DNA of 10,792 bases, from NCBI GenBank assembly GCA_017445525.1, contig JAFSTZ010000266.1, positions 1 through 10,792 on the forward strand, read 5' to 3'. Of the stretch, positions 7,129 to 10,792 are shown piece after piece. The notes beneath the pieces are model-generated. The model had not been told where the DNA came from. It saw only the letters and a list, made by a program, of their open reading frames with translations, and did no database searches. A program made the position numbers and the translations under genes. The DNA comes from Eubacterium sp. (GTDB taxonomy: Bacteria; Bacillota; Clostridia; Lachnospirales; Lachnospiraceae). Position 1 is the first letter of the stretch; each line of letters begins with the position of its first letter.

Positions 7129-7667
7129 CTATACTGCAGAGAGTCCAGCACAGCATCATCGGGATGGTGTTGATCATAGCTGCCGTCACACTGGTCCTGC
7201 TGCCTGAGGAATCATATGCTCTGATCCCGTTCCTGCTCGGTATATCCATGATAGTTTACGGCGTATACCTGCTAATCTACTATCTCCGGCTAGCGAGACA
7301 TATGGTAGGCGGAAAAGCGGTCATGTACCAGGCTGTCATCATCATGGATGTCGCTCTTTTTACAACATCCATCTCCGCCTTGAACAACAGGTTTGTTATC
7401 CTTATGTATTTGCTGGGTATATATGCGTTCAGTGGAGTGGTTGATATACTGAGAGCTCTCGAGGCCAAGAACGCAGGCTCAGACTGGAAACTGAAGTTTG
7501 TCAACGGCATCGCAAATATGGCTTTTGTCATCGCCCTGATCATCATAGGATTTGTAGTCGGAAGGACGGATATATTTGTCTACGGATATGCATTCAGTAT
7601 CGCCTACTCAGGTGCCATGAGGATCGTCAGTGCATTCAAGAGAACTGCGATCGTCTACATACAGTAA
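7125..7667 (+). CDS. Six-helix membrane protein, HdeD / DUF308-like
   Basis: A protein of 180 residues made almost entirely of six hydrophobic helices (about 11-27, 33-54, 66-84, 89-108, 126-145, 148-169). Short loops and a GxxxxVYGVYLLIYYLR pattern after helix 2 recall the HdeD (DUF308) family, whose members are of about this length and consist of repeated helix pairs. In E. coli HdeD is linked to acid resistance, but that role cannot be transferred to this protein. The assignment rests on topology and composition, so it is tentative. The ATG is part of ATGA shared with the stop codon of the DUF6765 gene, so translation is likely coupled. The stop codon is 9 bases from the stop of the converging TusA-like gene. 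Confidence 0.8.
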   Translation: MTILQRVQHSIIGMVLIIAAVTLVLLPEESYALIPFLLGISMIVYGVYLLIYYLRLARHMVGGKAVMYQAVIIMDVALFTTSISALNNRFVILMYLLGIYAFSGVVDILRALEAKNAGSDWKLKFVNGIANMAFVIALIIIGFVVGRTDIFVYGYAFSIAYSGAMRIVSAFKRTAIVYIQ

Positions 7668-7676
7668 ACGAAAAGA

Positions 7677-7931
7677 TCAATCACCGACCTTCTGTACTAT
7701 CAGGTCGTAAGTACCGTCTTCATTATCAACAAGCTTCAATATCTTATGTCCCTCGTCCTTGATACTGCGAGGGACATTTTGTACGGGTTCACCGTCATTC
7801 ATGTGGACAGCGAGGATATCTCCGTCATCCAGCTCCTCAAGTGCCACCTTCGCTTTTACAAATGTTACCGGACATACAACAGTTGTTATATCCACTGTAT
7901 CCGTAATCTCTATACCGTCTATCTGTGCCAT
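7677..7931 (-). CDS. TusA-family sulfur carrier protein
   Basis: An 84-residue protein with the TusA/SirA/YedF fold pattern: an early strand, then the sulfur-accepting Cys-Pro motif VVCPVTFVKAKVAL (C20-P21) at the start of the first helix, an acidic DDGDILAVHMND strand, a helix with NVPRSIKDEGH, and a final strand. Family members take sulfur as a persulfide on this cysteine and pass it to partners in thiolation or sulfur metabolism. It is the last gene of the sulfate assimilation operon: the ATG is 3 bases after the sulfite reductase stop codon and 8 bases after GAGGAGG. The location suggests it accepts sulfur from the reductase or delivers it to a biosynthetic enzyme, rather than serving tRNA thiolation; this is inferred. 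The gene converges on the HdeD-like gene with only 9 bases between stop codons. Confidence 0.88.
   Translation of the reverse strand: MAQIDGIEITDTVDITTVVCPVTFVKAKVALEELDDGDILAVHMNDGEPVQNVPRSIKDEGHKILKLVDNEDGTYDLIVQKVGD
7747..7780 (+). terminator. Possible rho-independent terminator for the DUF6765 operon, inside the converging TusA-like gene
   Basis: On the plus strand, TGTCCCTCG (7747-7755) and CGAGGGACA (7768-7776) form a perfect 9-bp stem with a 12-base loop, followed at once by TTTT. It lies 79 bases after the stop codon of the last plus-strand gene. On the minus strand the stem is not followed by T. The T run is short and the sequence also encodes NVPRSIKDEGH of the TusA-like protein, so coincidence is possible. 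Confidence 0.4.
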
Positions 7932-7934
7932 GTT

Positions 7935-8801
7935 CTAAGCCTCCTCATATGCTTTTTTAACGACCGACTCCAGCTTGTCCCTGCCGACTCTGTCGATGGT
8001 AAACTTAAACCTCTCTCCCGGATCAGCATGCTCATCGAAGAACTGTATTGCCGCATCACATACCGCAAGCAGCTTGTCGTGATCGTCGATAAATGGGATT
8101 ATCGGTTCGCCTTTATTTATCTGATTGCCGAATATACCTCCGAACGAAACTATATATCCCTCTTTTGCAGCGTATGCCTCAGTAGGACAACTGAGCGCAC
8201 ATCTTCCGCAGTAGTTGCATTTTTTATAATCAACTTTTATCCTGTCATCAACGATCTTGATCGCATCCTTCCTGCACACCTTGGCGCACAGACCACAGTG
8301 GATACAGTTGTCCTCGATCCACTCCACATACAGTCCGCCCTTAATCCCGAGATCGTTCTCCTCTGCCTTGAGACAGTTGTTCTGACAGGCAGTGATACCG
8401 AACTTAAACTTGTGAGGCAACTCCCTGCCGAAGTATCTCTCATCAAGCTCTACTGCAAGCTTCTCCGAGTCGATACACCCGTTGGGACAGATCTCCGAGC
8501 CCTGGCACGCCGTGATGGTCCTCACCCTCGGTCCGCAGACGCCCGGTGACACATCGCCCTCAGCCAGAGCAGCCTTGACTTCTTCGATCTGCTCAAGCTT
8601 TATAAATGGTATCTCGATACCCTGTCTGGATGTCAGGTGGATATATCCGTGCCCGTATTTCTCCGCAACCTCAGTGATCTTGGCAAGCTGCCCGGCACTA
8701 ACCTGTCCCCCTACCACCCTGAGTCTCAGTGAAAAATGATTCTTCTGCTTCTGTCTCATGAAGCCGCCCTTTTTGAGGGAAGCATAATCGGTATTTCCCA
8801 T
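7935..8801 (-). CDS. Compact siroheme sulfite reductase with fused ferredoxin domain
   Basis: A 288-residue reductase of the nitrite/sulfite reductase superfamily, close in plan to small AsrC/Fsr-like enzymes. The N-terminal ferredoxin-like half domain carries SLRLRV (24-29) and HLTSRQGIEIP (55-65). The siroheme-[4Fe-4S] ligands follow as C-X5-C (C99, C105) and C-X3-C (C139, C143), in TACQGSEIC and TACQNNC. A ferredoxin domain with two [4Fe-4S] motifs is inserted next: CIHCGLCAKVC (166-176) and CNYCGRCALSC (195-205). It would take six electrons from reduced ferredoxin or a partner protein to turn sulfite into sulfide. The ATG at 8801 follows GGAGG by 9 bases and lies 15 bases after the cysN stop codon. 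Position between cysN and a TusA-like gene points to sulfite rather than nitrite as substrate. It has only one reductase repeat unit, so it probably works as a dimer or larger oligomer. Confidence 0.87.
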   Translation of the reverse strand: MGNTDYASLKKGGFMRQKQKNHFSLRLRVVGGQVSAGQLAKITEVAEKYGHGYIHLTSRQGIEIPFIKLEQIEEVKAALAEGDVSPGVCGPRVRTITACQGSEICPNGCIDSEKLAVELDERYFGRELPHKFKFGITACQNNCLKAEENDLGIKGGLYVEWIEDNCIHCGLCAKVCRKDAIKIVDDRIKVDYKKCNYCGRCALSCPTEAYAAKEGYIVSFGGIFGNQINKGEPIIPFIDDHDKLLAVCDAAIQFFDEHADPGERFKFTIDRVGRDKLESVVKKAYEEA

Positions 8802-8816
8802 GTATATAATCCTCCG

Positions 8817-10460
8817 TCAGATATATTCGCCGTATGAGCTCTCCACGGCAAAGCTTGTTTCCTTAAAAATGTAATCAGCTATCTCTTCCGCATCCTCTCC
8901 GGCTTCCTTTAACCAGTCTGTGCGATAAGTATTCCTGGGAAGAAGATCGTCCATATTTATATCCGGTATGTTCTCATCCTTTACAAAAAGAACTACTATC
9001 CCGGAGTGATGCAGATGTCTCAGAACCTCTATCACGGCATCTCCCTTGATCGGGTGATACAGATATGTATGTCTGCCTGCCATGGCAAGTATCTTCTCGA
9101 TGCTTCTCACGGTATCCTGCTTGATCCCCTCGGAAACAGGAAACTCAAATATAACCGCCTTCTGACCGTTTAATGCAGCTCTCGTATCACGACTTATCCT
9201 GCCGGTGATGCCGGCCTTGTCCGAGATAACCTTTGATACAACACCACATGCCGAAGTCATGTTTGTCACACGATCGATAAGTATCAGCTCACCTGCGGTT
9301 CTGTGCCTGTCAAACTCGTCTATGACTATGCCGTCAGCAAGGCTTATGTTGCAGGAGGCAAGCTCATTCTTGCTGAGCTTCGATGCGCTCTTGTGCTCGC
9401 CGGTATTTATATCAACGGAATAATTGATGCCCGTCACGGTACCCGGTATGAGTCTGGTGCCTATCTTGACAAAGTAATTCTTCCCTGCCTCGAGAGTGTC
9501 ATCATCCATCCACAGAACATCAGCCGAAAATGAAGCTGCAACCTTGAGATCTGCTTTATCCGTGATCACACAGCCTCTTGATACATCTACCTCTCTGTCA
9601 AGCTGTATCGTGATCGACTGCCCCTTGATAGCCTGTGTGAGATGCTTATCTCCCAACAGGATATCCTTGACATTTGCCTGCTCGTTTGACGGAAGGGCTG
9701 TGACGGTGTCGCCTACGGATACACTGCCGGTCTCTACCTGTCCCTCAAATCCCCTGAATGTATGATTGGGGCGGCACACACGCTGTACCGGCATATAGAA
9801 TCCGGTCTCCTCGTCCTTCTCATCGACATCAACGGTTTCAAGATAATCCAGAAGAACCGGCCCGTCATACCAGTCCATCGTCTCGCTTTTCACGGTGATA
9901 TTGTCTCCCTCAGTAGCTGAAACGGGGATCACCACCGTATGATTCAGTGAAAGCTCCTTGGACAACTCATCAATGTCCTTCTCTATCTCCTCAAATCTGG
10001 CCGTGTCATAGTTTGCCAGGTCCATCTTATTTACTGCAAAGACATAGTGTCTGATACCCATCAGAGAACATATCCTCGCATGTCTTCTCGTCTGGATGAG
10101 TACACCCTGTGTCGCATCGATAAGGATGATGGCAAGCTCTGCAAACGATGCTCCCACCGCCATATTTCTCGTATATTCCTCGTGTCCCGGTGTGTCCGCA
10201 ACTATAAAGCTTCTGTTGTCGGTCGTGAAGTACCGGTAAGCCACATCGATAGTGATACCCTGCTCTCTCTCCGCCATAAGTCCGTCAAGAAGGAGAGAAT
10301 AATCTATAGCGCCCTCTCTGCTTCCTACCTTTGAATCAAGCTCGAGCGCTTTTTCCTGATCGGCATAAAGTAACTTTGCATCATATAATATATGCCCTAT
10401 GAGAGTTGATTTTCCGTCATCTACACTTCCGCATGTAATGAACTTAAGTAATCCTTTCAT
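8817..10460 (-). CDS. cysN: Sulfate adenylyltransferase subunit 1 (GTPase) with a degenerate APS-kinase-like tail
   Basis: A 547-residue CysN, the GTPase subunit that couples GTP hydrolysis to the synthesis of APS by CysD. The GTP-binding motifs are intact: GSVDDGKS (11-18), a GITID switch I region (68-72), DTPGH (89-93), NKMD (144-147) and a VSA G5 motif. Two EF-Tu-like beta-barrel domains follow to about residue 425. The tail from about 427 starts RAALNGQKAVIFEF, very like the junction of CysN-CysC fusions, and continues with GRHTYLY and HHSGIVVLFV, which match APS kinase strands. However, the P-loop is replaced by PVSEGIKQD and the domain is far too short, so it is probably inactive. The ATG at 10460 follows an AAGGAGGG site by 11 bases and starts 1 base after the cysD stop codon. 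An in-frame ATG at 10514 lies inside cysD and adds nothing conserved. Confidence 0.93.
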   Translation of the reverse strand: MKGLLKFITCGSVDDGKSTLIGHILYDAKLLYADQEKALELDSKVGSREGAIDYSLLLDGLMAEREQGITIDVAYRYFTTDNRSFIVADTPGHEEYTRNMAVGASFAELAIILIDATQGVLIQTRRHARICSLMGIRHYVFAVNKMDLANYDTARFEEIEKDIDELSKELSLNHTVVIPVSATEGDNITVKSETMDWYDGPVLLDYLETVDVDEKDEETGFYMPVQRVCRPNHTFRGFEGQVETGSVSVGDTVTALPSNEQANVKDILLGDKHLTQAIKGQSITIQLDREVDVSRGCVITDKADLKVAASFSADVLWMDDDTLEAGKNYFVKIGTRLIPGTVTGINYSVDINTGEHKSASKLSKNELASCNISLADGIVIDEFDRHRTAGELILIDRVTNMTSACGVVSKVISDKAGITGRISRDTRAALNGQKAVIFEFPVSEGIKQDTVRSIEKILAMAGRHTYLYHPIKGDAVIEVLRHLHHSGIVVLFVKDENIPDINMDDLLPRNTYRTDWLKEAGEDAEEIADYIFKETSFAVESSYGEYI

Positions 10461-10461
10461 C

Positions 10462-10792
10462 CTAAAAATAACCCTCCTTTTTTCTTCTTTCCATACTTGC
10501 CGCACCACCGTCATGATCTATCACACGGCTCGTCCTCTCGGACTCAACAGCCTGCAGTGTTTCCTCGATGATGGCATCGAGCGTATCCGCCTCCGAGTAC
10601 ACCCCGCCGGTGAGCGGGTAACAGCCCAAAGTCCTGAATCTTACTTTCCTGTTGACTATCTGCTCTCCCTCGCGAAGCTTCAGTCTGTCATCATCTACCA
10701 TGATTATGTTGCCGTCACGCTCGATGACAGGACGCTCCTTGGCGAAGTACAGCGGAACTATATCTATCTTTTCCCTGTTTATATACTGCCAG
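10462..10792 (-). CDS. cysD: Sulfate adenylyltransferase subunit 2, C-terminal 109 residues (5' end outside window)
   Basis: The minus strand is open from the window edge to a TAG at 10464-10462. The reading is very close to the C-terminus of Cys[21 protein letters not shown], then [45 protein letters not shown] and the terminal KKEGYF. CysD is the ATP-pyrophosphatase-fold subunit that joins sulfate to ATP to give APS and pyrophosphate, working as a complex with CysN. The ATG at 10701 is internal, since conserved CysD sequence continues upstream of it. The 3' end carries the Shine-Dalgarno site of cysN, so the two are cotranscribed and probably translationally coupled. The promoter and any upstream genes of the operon are outside the window. 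Confidence 0.95.
   Translation of the reverse strand, partial: WQYINREKIDIVPLYFAKERPVIERDGNIIMVDDDRLKLREGEQIVNRKVRFRTLGCYPLTGGVYSEADTLDAIIEETLQAVESERTSRVIDHDGGAASMERRKKEGYF

Noticed and set aside
7746..8549. A 267-residue open frame on the plus strand across the TusA-like and sulfite reductase genes
   Set aside because: Runs antisense to two well-recognised proteins with intact motifs; no family pattern seen in the translation.
10461..10514. An N-terminal extension of CysN from the ATG at 10514
   Set aside because: The extra 18 residues lie over the end of cysD, have no CysN-like sequence, and the AAGGAGGG site fits the ATG at 10460 instead.

Overview
The window looks like chromosome from an anaerobic Gram-positive of the Clostridia, most likely Lachnospiraceae. 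The signs are strong GGAGG-type Shine-Dalgarno sites, frequent ATA and AGA codons, a tandem GGDEF-type regulator, paired YhgE/Pip proteins, a tRNA without encoded CCA, and a compact ferredoxin-fused sulfite reductase. The genus cannot be fixed by eye. No mobile element, CRISPR array or rRNA was seen.

Layout. (1) Positions 1-456 (+) hold the 3' end of a signalling gene: the last strand of one GGDEF domain, a linker, and a second degenerate GGDEF-like domain. (2) Positions 505-5247 (-) form one apparent transcription unit: promoter, tRNA-Gln(UUG), then a large YhgE/Pip membrane protein, a small two-helix membrane protein and a second YhgE/Pip paralogue. The three proteins overlap by 1 and 8 bases, and the tRNA ends only 21 bases before the first (TTG) start codon. 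(3) Positions 5248-5465 are a divergent promoter region with two good sigma-A promoters and a 10-bp perfect inverted repeat flanking the rightward one. (4) Positions 5466-7667 (+) are a three-gene operon with overlapping genes: a four-helix membrane protein, a DUF6765-type protein with an HxxxDxxxH signature, and a six-helix HdeD/DUF308-like membrane protein. A possible terminator hairpin for it lies inside the converging gene. (5) Positions 7677-10792 (-) are a sulfate assimilation operon, transcribed cysD (partial), cysN, siroheme sulfite reductase, TusA-like sulfur carrier.

How the genes work together. CysD and CysN make adenosine 5'-phosphosulfate (APS) from sulfate and ATP, with GTP hydrolysis driving the reaction. 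The sulfite reductase makes sulfide, and the TusA-like protein may carry the sulfur onward. The APS-to-sulfite step is not in the window. CysN ends in what looks like a shrunken APS kinase domain without its P-loop, which fits a route that reduces APS directly without making PAPS. The YhgE/Pip pair and the DUF6765 operon are envelope-associated and of unknown function; the DUF6765 operon is the most plausible undescribed system here.
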